A program made the position numbers and the translations under genes. From positions 1-64,000 of the forward strand of contig JAUHYD010000005.1 of NCBI GenBank assembly GCA_030426665.1: a stretch of 64,000 bases of DNA, given 5' to 3'. The stretch comes from Bacteroidia bacterium. Its GTDB lineage: Bacteria > Bacteroidota > Bacteroidia > Chitinophagales > Chitinophagaceae. Numbering within the stretch: position 1 is the first letter of the stretch; each line of letters starts with the position of its first letter. The notes under the pieces are model-generated. The model did no database searches, was not told the DNA's origin, and saw nothing but the letters and a program-made list of their open reading frames with translations. Below, one piece after another: positions 10,528-25,500 of the stretch.

Positions 10528-13500
10528 TTATTTGACAAGTAGAATTTTACCTATGTAGGCGTGCGTCTGGGTAGAAATACGATATATATACATGCCGGAT
10601 GACAAGCCGTCTCCATTAACTATTGCAGAATACTCTTCACCTGCATTAATGTAGTCGCTAAATACAGTCGTTACCTTAGCTCCTGTAGCTGCACTAAACA
10701 GTTCTACCGTAGCAAAGTCTCCCTCAGGCAAATTGAATCTAATAACAGCGTTCGTAGTGAATGGATTAGGATGCGCACCGTGCATTACATTCACGTTAAT
10801 ACCCTCTTCGCCACCTGCTGTAATCCCTTTTGCTGCTAACTCCTCAATGGTAACCGAAGCAGTTGCTGTATCACCTATTGCGTCAGTAACAAGTACCGAA
10901 TACGTACCGGCAACAAGCCCACTAAGATGCTCCGTAGTTGCACCATTTGACCATAGGTAAGTATAAGGTGCTACACCGCCCGTAACAGTTAGTAATGCAC
11001 AACCATCGCTACCACCCGGAGTAGAAACATGAGATCCATAAATTGTAGCGTAGATATTCTTAACTGTAATAGTCTTCGTAGCATATACCGTACCGCAAGA
11101 GTTGGTTACAATGTAGCTAATTACAGATGTACCAGTACTTATTGCAGATACAATACCCGTGCTACCAACAGTCGCTACTGCAGGGTTACTGCTACTCCAT
11201 GTACCACCCGCTGTAGAGTCGGAAAGCGTAATGTCTGAACCAACACAGAATACCGAAATACCGGTAACAGGTGCCACAGTTGGCAGTGGGTTGACTGTTA
11301 TAGTCTTGATAGCAGAAGAGTATCCACAACCATTATGCACAGAATAAGTGATTATAGTGCTACCTGCACCTACTCCTGTAACAACCCCGGTACTGCTCAC
11401 CACGGCAACAGACTCATTATCTGAGTGCCATGTACCTCCTACTGTCGTGTTTGACAAGGTAATTGTAGATGCAGCACAAACAGTTGAAGGACCGGAAATA
11501 TCAGACACTTCAGGGACAGCAACCACCGGCACATAAACTATAGCCGAAGTTGTTCCACAAGCATTAGATACCGAGTAAGATATCGTTGGCATACCTGCTG
11601 ATATACCAGAAATGATACCTGCACTGTTCACTGTTGCAAGGCTTACATCGCTACTACTCCATACGCCACCAAGTGTAGCATTCGATGCAGTTATTGTCCA
11701 ACCTGCACAAATACTCATCGTACCGGTAATTGGCGCAACGGTAGGAAGCGCATTAACCGTTACTACCCTTGTTACGTACGAAGTACCACATGTATGACTA
11801 ACCGTATAAGTTACAGTAGCCGTTCCCGAAGTAAGGCCGGTTACAACACCAGTAACACTATCAACTTCTACAACGGCAGGGTATCCTGTATAAGACCATG
11901 TACCACCGGATAATGTATTGTACAACCCAGTGGTTGCACCAGGACAAACAACTGCAGTACCTCCGATTGAAGGAATAGAAGTACTTGTTTCATTAACAGT
12001 TATCAGCTTAGTAGACATCACCACTCCACATGTAGTATTATGAACGTAGCTAATTAATGCCGTACCTGCAGATATACCGGTAACAGTGCCGTGATCAATG
12101 TCAACAACAGCAACAGAAGCATTACTACTATACCAAGCCCCATGAGGTACATCATTAAACATAGTAACCGAAGCACCCACACAAACAACATCAGATCCCG
12201 TGATCGGCATTGCAGTTGGCAAAATCTCAACAGTTACATCTCTCAAAGAAAACGCAGTTCCGCATGCATTACTTACAGTATATGTAATGGTAGCTGTTCC
12301 TGTATCAACACCATAAACTTCACCCGAAGCAGAAACAGTAGCAATTGACATGTCGCTGCTGCTCCATGTACCACCGGATACGGTTGCTGCATAGAATATC
12401 GAAGTTTCTTTACAAACTTTAGCCGCACCAATTACGTGTCCTGCATCTGGCGCAGGGTTAAATGTTACCGTAGCGGTAGCAACGTCAGTTCCGCAACTGT
12501 TAGACACAGTATAGGAAATCAACGCAGTACCGTACCCAGTTCCAGTAACAACACCTGAAGTGCTAACAGTGGCAATTGAAGGATTTGCACTACTCCAAAC
12601 TCCACCTGTACCAGTCGTACTCAAAGGAGCAACACCATATCCGCAAAGCTCGCTTGCTCCGGAAATAACACCGGCAACCGGAGGCACACTAACCGAAACA
12701 TTAATAGTAGTAGTCGTAGAAGCAATGCCATCAGAAACCTTAATAACAATTACATCTGAACCTGAATACCCTGGAGCCGGAGTATAACTCAAGCCGGTAG
12801 GAACAAGAGCGCTACCGGTAGATACCGTTGTATATGTTCCCGCCAAAGTACCGTGCGCAGGAGCCACAACTACAGTCCAGCTTTCAGTTTGCGTTGTATC
12901 GTAGTCAATTACTGTCAATCGCTCATTCAAATCAGCACTACCCGTACCTGAACACATATCCAATTCCTGAACATCACCTGCCACAAAGAATGGTTTTCTG
13001 TTATACACACCCAAAATACGAATAGCAAAGTTTGCATTATCAGCAACATATAGTTGTCCTGCACAATCAATGGAAAGACCCATTGGTTGATTGATCTGTG
13101 CCAGCAATGCCGGGCCACCGTCTCCGCTGTAACCTGAAGTATGGTTACCGGCGATTGTGCTTATGAAACCGGCACTGTTAATCTTACGAACCAGATTATT
13201 GTGTTGCTCTGTAAAGTAAACATTACCAGACGCATCAGACGTAATACCAACCGGATGATTCAGGCGGGCGTCAGTTGCCGGACCACCGTCTCCTGCATAC
13301 CCTGTGATTCCTGTACCGGCCACCGTCGTAATAGTACCGGTAACATCAACCATTCTAACTGCCTGATTTCCATAATCTGTAATGTATAGATTACCGGAAG
13401 CAGATGCATGCAAACCTATTGGAGCAGAAAGCTCGGCACTTGCTGCTGAACCACCATCTCCGGAATAACCCGGCATACCAGTACCAGCATAAGTAGTGAT

Positions 13501-16500
13501 AACACCGGAAACATCAACTTTCCGAACTGCATTATTGGCATTGTCTGCTATATACAGATTACCCGCACCATCAATAGCTAGACCGGAAGGATAATATAAT
13601 GCAGCATCTGTTGCCATGCCACCGTCACCCGTGTAACTGTGTGCACCATTTCCTGCTACTCTCGTAATGATACCAGAAGTACTTACTCTGCGTACTACAT
13701 GGTTATTGTAATCAGAGAAGTAAACGTTTCCTGCAGCATCAAACGCAATACCATAAGGATTTGACATACTTGCTGCAGTTGCCGGACCACCATCTCCACC
13801 ATATCCAATAACACCATTTCCGGCAATTGTAGTGATAACACCAGTCGGGCTAACTTTTCTGATTACAGCGTTATTGTAATCAGCTATATAAGTATTACCT
13901 GCACAATCTGTCGCCAGATTATAAGGGTGAGAAATTTTCGCGTTTGTTGCCGCCGAATCATCGCCCGTATAACCAAACACACCGGTTCCGGCATAAGTGA
14001 AAATATTTACAGACTCGTTTACAACAATGCTGATTGGCTGAAGGCTACCTGTACAGTATCCGTTAGACACTGATATACTACCTGTATAAGTACCTTCTGT
14101 AATAGAAGAAGGAACAGTTATCGTCATTGGAGAAGATGTAATTGCCGCTCCTGTTACATCAGTAAACCCTGCAGAGGAAGCACTTGCATCCCAAACAATG
14201 CTGTAATGTGTTGCACCGCCAGTTGTTGTGAATGATAACGAGGCGTCACCGTAACCGGCAACAACCGGAGCAATCACATCTGTAACAATTGCAGGAATAG
14301 CATTTACAGTCACAGGATATGTTGCTACACTGGTACCACAAGCATCAGAAACTGTATAAGACAAAGTTGCAACACCCGGAGCCATACCCGTAACCTGTCC
14401 TGAATTACATGGACAAGTGATGGCAACCAAAGGACTTCCACTCGTCCAATTACCACCGGGTACCGAAGCATAAAGAGGGATAATTCCGTCTACACACACA
14501 TTCGAAGCTCCAGTAATAACACCTGCAGAAGGTGCACCATTTACAGTTACAACAACAGTGGCCGAAACCGAGCCGCAACCACCAACTACAGTATAAGAAA
14601 TAGTTGTTGTTCCTGCTGCAAGACCATGCACCATACCGGACCCGGAAACAGTTGCCACTGATGCCTCGCTACTACTCCAGGTACCACCGTACGTAGCATT
14701 TGTTAAAGCAAATGAAGAACCAATACATATGCTTGGCGTGTCGGCCGATACAATTTCATCTACCGTTGGCAGGCCATTAACAGTAACAACCATGGTACTG
14801 AAACAACCACCGGCGTTTACGAAACTTATGACGGTCGTTCCCGCTGCAATACCAGAAACAACACCGGAAGTTGGGTTGATAGTAGCTATCGACAGGTCAC
14901 TGCTACTCCATGAACCAATTGCAGAACCGGCACTCAAGGTAATATCAGAACCGGCACAAACAGATGTGTGTCCGCTGATTGCTGAAGGAGTTTCAATTAC
15001 ATTGATAACTTTAGTACTGAAACAACCGCCGCTTATTGCATAGGTTATAGTTGAGCTGCCAGCCGACAATCCGGTAATCTCCCCGGTTGATGCATTTACC
15101 GATGCCACTGACGTATTGCTACTACTCCAGGAGCCTCCACCTACTGCGTGTGTAAAGGTCGTTGTACCGCCTGAACAAACCGAAGAACCACCGGATATAG
15201 AGCCTATCGATGTATTTACAGTTATAGTAGAAACGGTATAACATGTATAACCAAGTTTATACGTAATATTTGCTGTTCCCGCACTCACACCGGTTATCAT
15301 TCCGGTTTCACTGTTAACATGTGCAACTGATGGGTTACTACTTATCCACGTTCCACCCCCAACTGTATTTGAGAGCAGTGTAGTCTGACCTACACAAACA
15401 GTTGAAGCGCCAATGCTTGCAGGCATAGCAGCATTAACCGTAACAACTACTGTTCTTGCACATCCTGCAAAGTTTGTATAACTAATTGTTGCGGTACCGG
15501 CGCTTACACCTGTCACGATGCCACTTGGAGCTACAGTAGCCACTGTTGTATTATCGCTACTCCAAGAACCACCGTACGATGTCAGAGCAGTCGTGTTACC
15601 CTCACACAATGACAATATACCGGAAATAGGAGGAGGAGGACTTGCTACCATCACAACTGAATTACGACTACATCCGGAAGGCAAAGTATAAGTGATACGC
15701 ACCCAACCAGCTGTTATTCCGGTAACAACACCGGTAGACGGATCAACAGTCGCAATTGCTGTATTTCCACTTGTCCACAACCCACCGGCAGGAGAACTAC
15801 CAAAAGCTGTTGGCGAACCGGCACAGATAGCCGGAGAACAACTTATATGAGCAGGTAATGGATTAACAGTAACGTCCGTAGTTGTAAAACATCCGGTAAA
15901 TGGAATACTATATGTTATAGTAGCTGTGCCACTTGTAAGCGCACCCATAAATCCTGCTGTACAATGTATAGAAGCCACAGATGAATCGCTGGACGTCCAT
16001 GTTCCACCTGTAGTACCCGATGACAGCATAGACATGCTACCTTCACATACCGAAGTTGAACCGGTTATTGGAGCAGGGTTCGTATTAACCACTATCGCTT
16101 TTATTACTTCACAACCCGAAGACAAAGAATAAGTTATCAGTGCCACTCCCGAACTAATACCATTAACCAGTCCGGTTGTCGCATCAATTGTCGCTACACT
16201 CGTATTACTACTACTCCATACACCACCCGGAGCTGAATGAGAGAATGTAGTCGAAGTACCGCTACATATCTTGTGCGCACCCACAATAAGAGATGGAGAC
16301 GCTGTTACATCAATATGTTTCACTGCAAAACAACCACCGGCCGCAGTATATGTGATATCAGCACTACCAGTACTAATACCAGTAACAACACCTGTATAAA
16401 CATTAACACTTGCTACAACAGGCATACTGCTAACCCAATACCCACCAGCAACAGCGTTACTTAATGTTGTTGTCAACCCAACGCAAATCTCATCACTTCC

Positions 16501-19500
16501 TGTAATTACCGACAATGCTGGGTTAACAGTTACAACAATCGACTGAAAACAACTACCACCGGTAAAGTAACTGATAGTAGCAGTACCCACAGAAACACCA
16601 GTTACAACACCACCAGAAGACACTGTTGCTACCGATGTGTTGTCACTTGTCCATGTACCACCAGTAGTTGCTGAACTCATCACGGTGCTGGTCCCTACAC
16701 AAATAACTGGCAATCCATATATAGGAGCCGGAGCATCATACACAGTTGTCATTGAAACTGTTGAACACCCTGTAGGCAATGTATATGTAATGAGCGCAAC
16801 ACCTCCAACATGACCGGTCAAATACCCGTCTGTTGTACCTATTGTCGCTACAGCAGGCGTACAACTATGCCAGGTTCCACCCGAGGGTGAACTTGTTAAC
16901 ACAGAAACCACACCAGCACAAACATCCAAATCACCTGCAATTGCAGTCGGAGTAGGATTAACAGTTACTTCGTGTGTTCTATAACAACCAGTGCTGGAAC
17001 TGTACGTAATGGTAGCAACACCGGACAACACGCCTGTTAAAATACCTGAGAAAGAATCAATAGCGGCAACCGAAGGATTACTGCTCGACCATACTGAAGC
17101 ACCACCAGAAGAGCTATACAGAGCGTCACTACTACCTTCGCAAATTTCTGAAACACCAGTAATTGTCGCAGGCAATGAATTTACATAAATCAAATGCGTT
17201 GAATAACATCCGGAACTCTTTGTGTAAGTTAAATGTACATAACCCGCACTTATTCCGGTAACAACACCCGAAGTAGATCCTATTGTTGCTCTGGCAGTAT
17301 TACTACTGCTCCAAGTACCACCTATATCACTACTACTCATTGTAATTTCCTGACCGACGCATACTCTATCAGGACCTGCCAAAGGCATCGCCGGAATATC
17401 AACAGTAACATGTATTACTTTGTAGCAACCGGCAACACCGGTGTAAGTAATATTCGCAGTTCCTACACCCATTCCCGTAACCACTCCTGTCGCTGTTGAA
17501 ACCTGCGCTTTGTATGGATTGCTTGTGCTCCAGGTTCCTGTTGAAGGAGTACCGACAAATGCGTATGTATTACCAACACACATAAAGTCCACACCTGTCA
17601 AAGTAACCATTGTTGCCGGATCCTGAGTGATTGTATAGGTATTCACCGCAATACATCCGTTGGCATCTGTAACCGTAAGGGTATGAATTCCGGTATCCAG
17701 TACACCTAAATCCTGACAAGTCTCACCAGAGCTCCAGCTGTAAGTATATGGAGATGTACCACCTGTGATCGTCACATCAATTGCACCATCACTACCACCC
17801 CAACAAGTAACATTATTAACTACAGCTGTTTGCGTCAACGATGCAGGCTGAGTGATTGTTACAGTCTCATTTTTCGCACATCCGTTTGCATCTGTTATTG
17901 TTACGCTGTAAACACCTGCAACAAGACCTGAAAGATCTTCAGTTATAGCTCCGTTGCTCCAAGAGTATGTGTAACCTGCAACACCTCCGGTTACGGCCAA
18001 ATCAATTGAACCATTACTATCACCGTTACAGCTTACATTAACAACTGACAAAGTAGATGTGATTGCAGATGGCTCTATAACAGTAACCGACTTAGTAAGA
18101 GTATAACCGTTAGCATCAGTAACTACTACGCTGTAAGTGCCGGCAGCTAGGCCAGTTACATCTTCTGTAGTTGCTCCGTTGCTCCATGCATATGTATATG
18201 GAGTTGTTCCGCCTGATACTGTTAAGTCAGCAGTACCGTTAGCACCACCGTTACAGCTAACATTTGTGTTTGTTACTGTGCCGGTAAACGCACTTGGCTC
18301 AGTGATAACTACTGTCGTAGTTGTAGTACATCCGTTAGCATCTGTAATAGTTACACTGTAAGTTCCTGCTACCAAACCGGTAAGGTCTTGAGTAGTTGCT
18401 CCGTTGCTCCAGCTATATGTATATGGAGTAGTTCCGCCAGCTACTGACAAATCTGCTGTACCATTATCACAACCATAGCACAGTGCGTTGGTTGAAGTAG
18501 CGCTCGCAGTTAATGTTGCAGGCTGCGTAATTGTTTTAGTTTGTGTTGTAGTACAACCGTTGGCATCTGTTACCAATACACTATACGTACCGGCAGCCAG
18601 ACTACTGATGTCTTCAGTAGTTGCACCATTACTCCAGGAGTAAGTGTAAGCAGTTGTACCACCTGAAACAGTCAATTCAACTGAACCATTGCTCTCACCA
18701 TAACAACTAACATTAACCGCAGTTGAAGTAGAAGAAAGTGTTGCAGGCTCGGTTACTGTTACTGACTTAGTAATGGTATATCCATTAGCATCTGTAACTA
18801 CTACACTGTAAGTACCGGCAGCAAGTCCAGTTACATCTTCTGTAGTTGCGCCGTTGCTCCAGGCGTATGTATATGGTGTAGTTCCACCAGACACTGTCAA
18901 ATCAGCTGTACCGTTAGCGCCACCGTTACAGCTAACGTTTGTGTTCGTTACCGTGCCGGTAAACTCACTTGGCTCAGTGATAACTACTGTGGTAGTGGTT
19001 GTACATCCGTTTGCATCTGTAATGGTAACACTGTAAGTTCCAGCTACAAGACCGGTAAGGTCTTGAGTAGTTGCACCATTGCTCCAAGAATATGTATATG
19101 GAGTAGTTCCACCAGCTACAGTCAAATCAGCAGTACCATTATCACAACCATAGCACAATGCATTGGTTGAAGTAGCACTTGCTGTTAATGTTGCAGGCTG
19201 TGTGATTGTCTTAGTTTGTGTTGTAGTACATCCGTTAGCATCTGTTACCAATACACTGTACGTACCGGCAGCCAAACCACTGATGTCTTCTGTAGTCGCG
19301 CCGTTACTCCAGGAGTAAGTGTAAGCAGTTGTACCGCCTGAAACAGTCACATCAACTGAACCATTGCTCTCACCATAACAACTAACATTAACTGCAGTTG
19401 AAGTAGACGTCAATGTTGCAGGCTCAGTTACTGTTACTGATTTAGTAATTGTGTACCCATTTGCATCAGTAACTACTACGCTGTAAGTGCCGGCAGCTAG

Positions 19501-22500
19501 GCCAGTTACATCTTCTGTAGTTGCGCCGTTGCTCCAGGCGTAAGTATATGGTGTAGTTCCGCCTGATACTGTTAAGTCAGCAGTTCCGTTAGCACCACCG
19601 TTACAGCTAACATTCGTATTAGCTACTGTTCCGGTGAACTCACTTGGCTCAGTGATTACAACTGTTGTAGTTGTAGTACAACCGTTAGCATCTGTAATGG
19701 TTACACTGTAAGTTCCAGCTACCAAACCGGTAAGGTCTTGAGTAGTTGCACCATTGCTCCAAGAATATGTATATGGAGTTGTTCCGCCAGCTACTGTCAA
19801 ATCAGCTGTTCCATTATCACAACCATAGCACAAAGCATTAGTTGAGGTTGCACTTGCTGTCAAGGTTGCCGGCTGAGTGATTGTCTTAGTCTGTGTTGTT
19901 GTACATCCGTTCGCATCTGTTACCAATACACTGTAAATACCGGCAGCCAAACCACTGATATCTTCAGTAGTTGCTCCGTTACTCCAGCTATAAGTGTATG
20001 CTGTAGTTCCGCCTGAAACAGTCAAATCTACGCTACCATTGCTCTCACCATAACAACTAACATTAACCGCTGTTGATGTTGACGTCAATGTTGCTGGCTC
20101 AGTTACTGTTACTGACTTAGTTATTGTATATCCATTTGCATCTGTAACCACTACGCTGTAGGTACCGGCAGACAAACCGGTTACATCTTCTGTAGTTGCG
20201 CCGTTGCTCCAGGCGTAAGTATATGGTGTAGTTCCACCAGATACTGTTAAGTCTGCAGTTCCGTTTGAACCACCATTACAGCTAACGTTTGTGTTCGTTA
20301 CTGTTCCTGTGAACTCACTTGGCTCAGTGATAACTACTGTGGTAGTTGTTGTACAACCGTTAGCATCTGTAATGGCAACACTGTAAGTTCCTGCAACAAG
20401 ACCGGTAAGGTCTTCAGTAGTTGCACCATTGCTCCATGAGTATGTATATGGAGTTGTTCCACCAGATACTGTCAAATCAGCAGTACCGTTAGCACAACCA
20501 TAGCACAAGGCATTGGTTGAAGTAGCACTTGCTGTTAATGTTGCAGGCTGTGTGATTGTTTTAGTTTGTGTTGTTGTACATCCGTTAGCGTCTGTTACCA
20601 ATACACTATATGTACCGGCAGCCAAACCACTGATATCTTCTGTAGTTGCTCCGTTGCTCCATGAGTATGTGTAAGCAGTTGTACCACCTGAAACAGTCAA
20701 ATCAACTGAACCATTGCTCTCACCGTTACAACTAACATTAACCGCTGTTGATGTAGATGTAAGTGTTGCTGGCTCAGTTACTGTTACTGACTTAGTTATT
20801 GTATACCCATTTGCGTCGGTAACAACTACACTGTATGTACCGGCAGCTAGACCAGCTACATCTTCTGTAGTTGCACCGTTGCTCCATGCATAAGTATATG
20901 GGGTTGTTCCACCAGCTACAGTCAAATCAGCTGTACCGTTAGCACCACCGTTACAGCTAACGTTTGTGTTCGTTACTGTGCCGGCAAACTCAGATGGCTC
21001 AGTGATTACTACTGTTGTAGATGTTGTACAACCATTTGCATCTGTAATGGTAACACTGTAAGTTCCTGCAACCAGACCGGTAAGGTCTTCAGTAGTTGCA
21101 CCGTTGCTCCAGCTATATGTATATGGAGTAGTTCCACCAGCTACCGTCAAATCAGCTGTACCGTTATCACAACCATAGCACAAAGCATTGGTTGCCGTAG
21201 CGCTTGCTGTCAATGTTGCCGGCTGAGTGATTGTTTTTGTTTGCGTTGTAGTACAACCGTTGGCATCTGTTACCAATACACTGTAAGTACCGGCAGCCAA
21301 ACCACTAATGTCTTCTGTAGTTGCGCCGTTACTCCAGGAGTAAGTGTAAGCAGTTGTACCACCAGTTACTGTCAAATCAACTGAACCATTGCTCTCACCA
21401 TAACAACTAACATTAACCGCTGTTGAAGTAGAAGAAAGTGTTGCAGGCTCCGTTACGGTTACTGACTTAGTGATGGTGTAACCATTTACGTCGGTAACAA
21501 CTACACTGTATGTACCGGCAGCTAGACCAGCTACATCTTCTGTTGTAGCACCGTTACTCCAAGCGTAAGTATATGGTGTTGTTCCACCAGACACAGTCAA
21601 GTCAGCAGTTCCATTATCACCACCGTTACAACTAACATTTGTGTTTGTTACTGTTCCTGTGAACTCAGATGGCTCAGTGATTACTACTGTTGTAGTTGTT
21701 GTACAACCATTTGCATCTGTAATGGTTACACTGTATGTACCTGCTACCAGACCGGTAAGGTCTTCAGTAGTAGCTCCGTTGCTCCAGCTATATGTATATG
21801 GAGTAGTTCCACCAGCTACAGTCAAATCAGCTGTACCGTTATCACAACCATAGCACAATGCGTTGGTTGAAGTAGCACTTGCTGTTAATGTTGCAGGCTG
21901 TGTGATTGTTTTAGTTTGGGTTGTTGTACATCCGTTTGCATCCGTTACCAATACACTGTAAGTACCGGCAGCCAAACCACTGATATCTTCAGTAGTTGCT
22001 CCGTTGCTCCAAGAGTAAGTGTAAGCAGTTGTACCACCAGAAACAGTCAAATCAACTGAACCATTGCTCTCACCATGACAACTAACATTAACCGAAGTTG
22101 AAGTTGATGTCAATGTTGCAGGCTCAGTTACGGTTACTGATTTAGTAATGGTATATCCGTTTGCATCTGTAACTACCACGCTGTAGTTACCGGCAGCCAG
22201 GCCAGTTACATCTTCTGTAGTTTCTCCGTTGCTCCAGGCGTAAGTATATGGTGTAGTTCCACCAGACACAGTCAAGTCAGCAGTTCCATTATCACCACCA
22301 TTACAGCTAACGTTTGTGTTCGTTACTGTTCCGGTAAACTCACTTGGCTCAGTGATAACTACTGTTGTAGTTGTAGTACAACCGTTTGCGTCTGTAATAG
22401 TTACACTGTAAGTTCCTGCTACCAGACCGGTAAGGTCTTCAGTAGTAGCACCATTGCTCCAAGAATATGTATATGGAGTTGTTCCACCAGCTACCGTCAA

Positions 22501-25500
22501 ATCAGCTGTACCGTTATCACAACCATAGCACAAAGCATTGGTTGAAGCAGCGCTCGCAGTTAATGTTGCAGGCTGTGTGATTGTTTTAGTTTGTGTTGTT
22601 GTACATCCGTTAGCGTCTGTTACCAATACACTATATGTTCCAGCAGCCAGACCACTAATATCTTCAGTAGTTGCTCCGTTACTCCAAGAGTAAGTATAAG
22701 CAGTTGTACCACCTGAAACAGTCAAATCAACTGAACCATTGCTCTCACCATAACAACTAACATTAACCGCAGTTGAAGTAGAAGAAAGTGTTGCTGGCTC
22801 CGTTACGGTTACTGACTTAGTGATGGTGTAACCATTTGCGTCGGTAACAACTGCACTGTATGAACCGGCAGCTAGACCAGTTACATCTTCTGTAGTTGCT
22901 CCGTTGCTCCAGGCGTAGGTATATGGTGTAGTTCCACCTGACACAGTCAAGTCAGCAGTACCGTTAGCACCACCGTTACAGCTAACATTTGTGTTCGTTA
23001 CTGTTGCTGTGAACTCAGATGGTTCAGTGATAACAACTGTCGTAGTTACAGTACAACCGTTAGCATCAGTGATTGTTACACTGTAAGTTCCTGCTACCAG
23101 ACCGGTAAGGTCTTGAGTAGTTGCTCCGTTGCTCCAAGAATATGTATATGGAGCTGTTCCGCCAGACACAGTCAAATCAGCTGTACCATTATCACAACCA
23201 TAGCACAATGCATTAGTTGAAGTAGCGCTTGCTGTTAACGTTGCAGGCTGTGTGATTGTTTTAGTTTGTGTTGTAGTACATCCGTTTGCATCTGTTACCA
23301 ATACACTGTAAGTACCGGCAGCAAGACCACTAATGTCTTCTGTAGTTGCGCCGTTGCTCCATGAGTAAGTATAAGCAGTTGTACCACCTGAAACAGTTAC
23401 ATCAACTGAACCATTGCTCTCACCATAACAACTAACGTTAACTGCAGTTGAAGCAGAAGTAAGTGTTGCAGGCTCGGTTACGGTTACTGATTTAGTAATG
23501 GTATATCCGTTTGCATCTGTAACTACCACGCTGTAGTTACCGGCAGCCAGGCCAGTTACATCTTCTGTAGTTGCTCCGTTGCTCCAGGCGTAAGTATATG
23601 GTGTAGTTCCACCAGACACAGTCAAGTCAGCAGTTCCGTTAGTACCACCGTTACAGCTAACGTTTGTGTTCGTTACTGTTCCGGTAAACTCACTTGGCTC
23701 AGTGATAACTACTGTTGTAGTTGTAGTACAACCGTTTGCGTCTGTAATAGTTACACTGTAAGTTCCTGCTACCAGACCGGTAAGGTCTTCAGTAGTAGCA
23801 CCATTGCTCCAAGAATATGTATATGGAGTTGTTCCACCAGCTACCGTCAAATCAGCTGTACCGTTATCACAACCATAGCACAAAGCATTGGTTGAAGCAG
23901 CGCTCGCAGTTAATGTTGCAGGCTGGGTGATTGTTTTAGTTTGTGTTGTTGTACATCCGTTAGCATCTGTTACCAATACACTGTAAGTACCGGCAGCCAG
24001 ACCACTAATGTCTTCTGTAGTTGCTCCGTTACTCCATGAGTAAGTATAAGCAGTTGTACCGCCTGAAACAGTTACATCAACTGAACCATTGCTCTCACCA
24101 TAACAACTAACGTTAACTGCAGTTGAAATAGAAGTAAGAGTCGCAGGCTCAGTTACTGTTACTGATTTAGTAATGGTGTACCCATTTGCATCTGTAACTA
24201 CTACACTATATGTACCGGCAGCTAGACCAGCTACATCTTCTGTAGTTACTCCGTTGCTCCAGGCGTAAGTATATGGTGTAGTTCCACCAGATACCGTCAA
24301 GTCAGCAGTTCCGTTAGTACCACCGTTACAGCTAACATTTGTGTTTGTTACTGTGCCGGTAAACTCACTTGGCTCAGTGATTACTACAGTCGCAGTTGTA
24401 GTACAACCATTAGCATCTGTAATAGTTACACTGTAAGTTCCTGCTACCAAACCGGTAAGATCTTCAGTAGCAGCTCCGTTGCTCCAAGAGTATGTGTATG
24501 GAGTTGTTCCACCAGCTACTGTCAAATCAGCAGTACCATTGTCACAACCATAGCACAAAGCATTGGTTGAAGTAGCACTTGCTGTTAATGTTGCAGGCTG
24601 TGTGATTGTTTTAGTTTGTGTTGTAGTACATCCGTTCGCATCTGTTACCAACACGCTGTACGTACCGGCAGCCAAACCACTGATGTCTTCTGTAGTCGCT
24701 CCGTTACTCCATGAGTAAGTATAAGCAGTTGTACCGCCTGAAACAGTTACATCAACTGAACCATCGCTCTCACCATAACAACTAACATTAACTGCAGTTG
24801 AAGCAGACGTCAATGTTGCAGGCTCTGTTACTGTTACTGATTTAGTAATTGTGTAACCGTTAGCATCTGTAACTACCACACTATATGTACCGGCAGCCAA
24901 ACCAGTTACATCTTCTGTTGTTGCGTCGTTGCTCCAAGCGTATGTATATGGTGTTGTGCCACCAGACACAGTCAAGTCAGCAGTTCCGTCAGTACCACCA
25001 TTACAGCTAACATTTGTGTTTGTTACTTCTCCTGTGAACTCAGATGGCTCAGTGATTACTACCGTTGCTGTTGTTGTACATCCGTTAGCATCTGTAATGG
25101 CAACACTGTAAGTTCCTGCAACCAAACCGGTAAGGTCTTCAGTAGTAGCTCCGTTGCTCCAAGAGTATGTATATGGAGTTGTTCCACCAGCTACAGTCAA
25201 ATCAGCTGTACCGTTATCACAACCATAGCACAAAGCATTAGTTGAAGTAGCGCTTGCTGTTAACGTTGCAGGCTGAGTGATCGTCTTTGTCTGTGTTGTT
25301 GTACATCCGTTAGCGTCTGTAACTAATACGCTGTAAGTACCGGCAGCCAAACCACTGATATCTTGAGTAGTTGCGCCGTTGCTCCAAGAGTATGTGTATG
25401 CAGTTGTACCACCAGATACAGTCAAATCAACTGAACCATTGCTCTCACCATAACAACTAACGTTAACTGCAGTTGACGATGAAGTCAATGTTGCTGGCTC

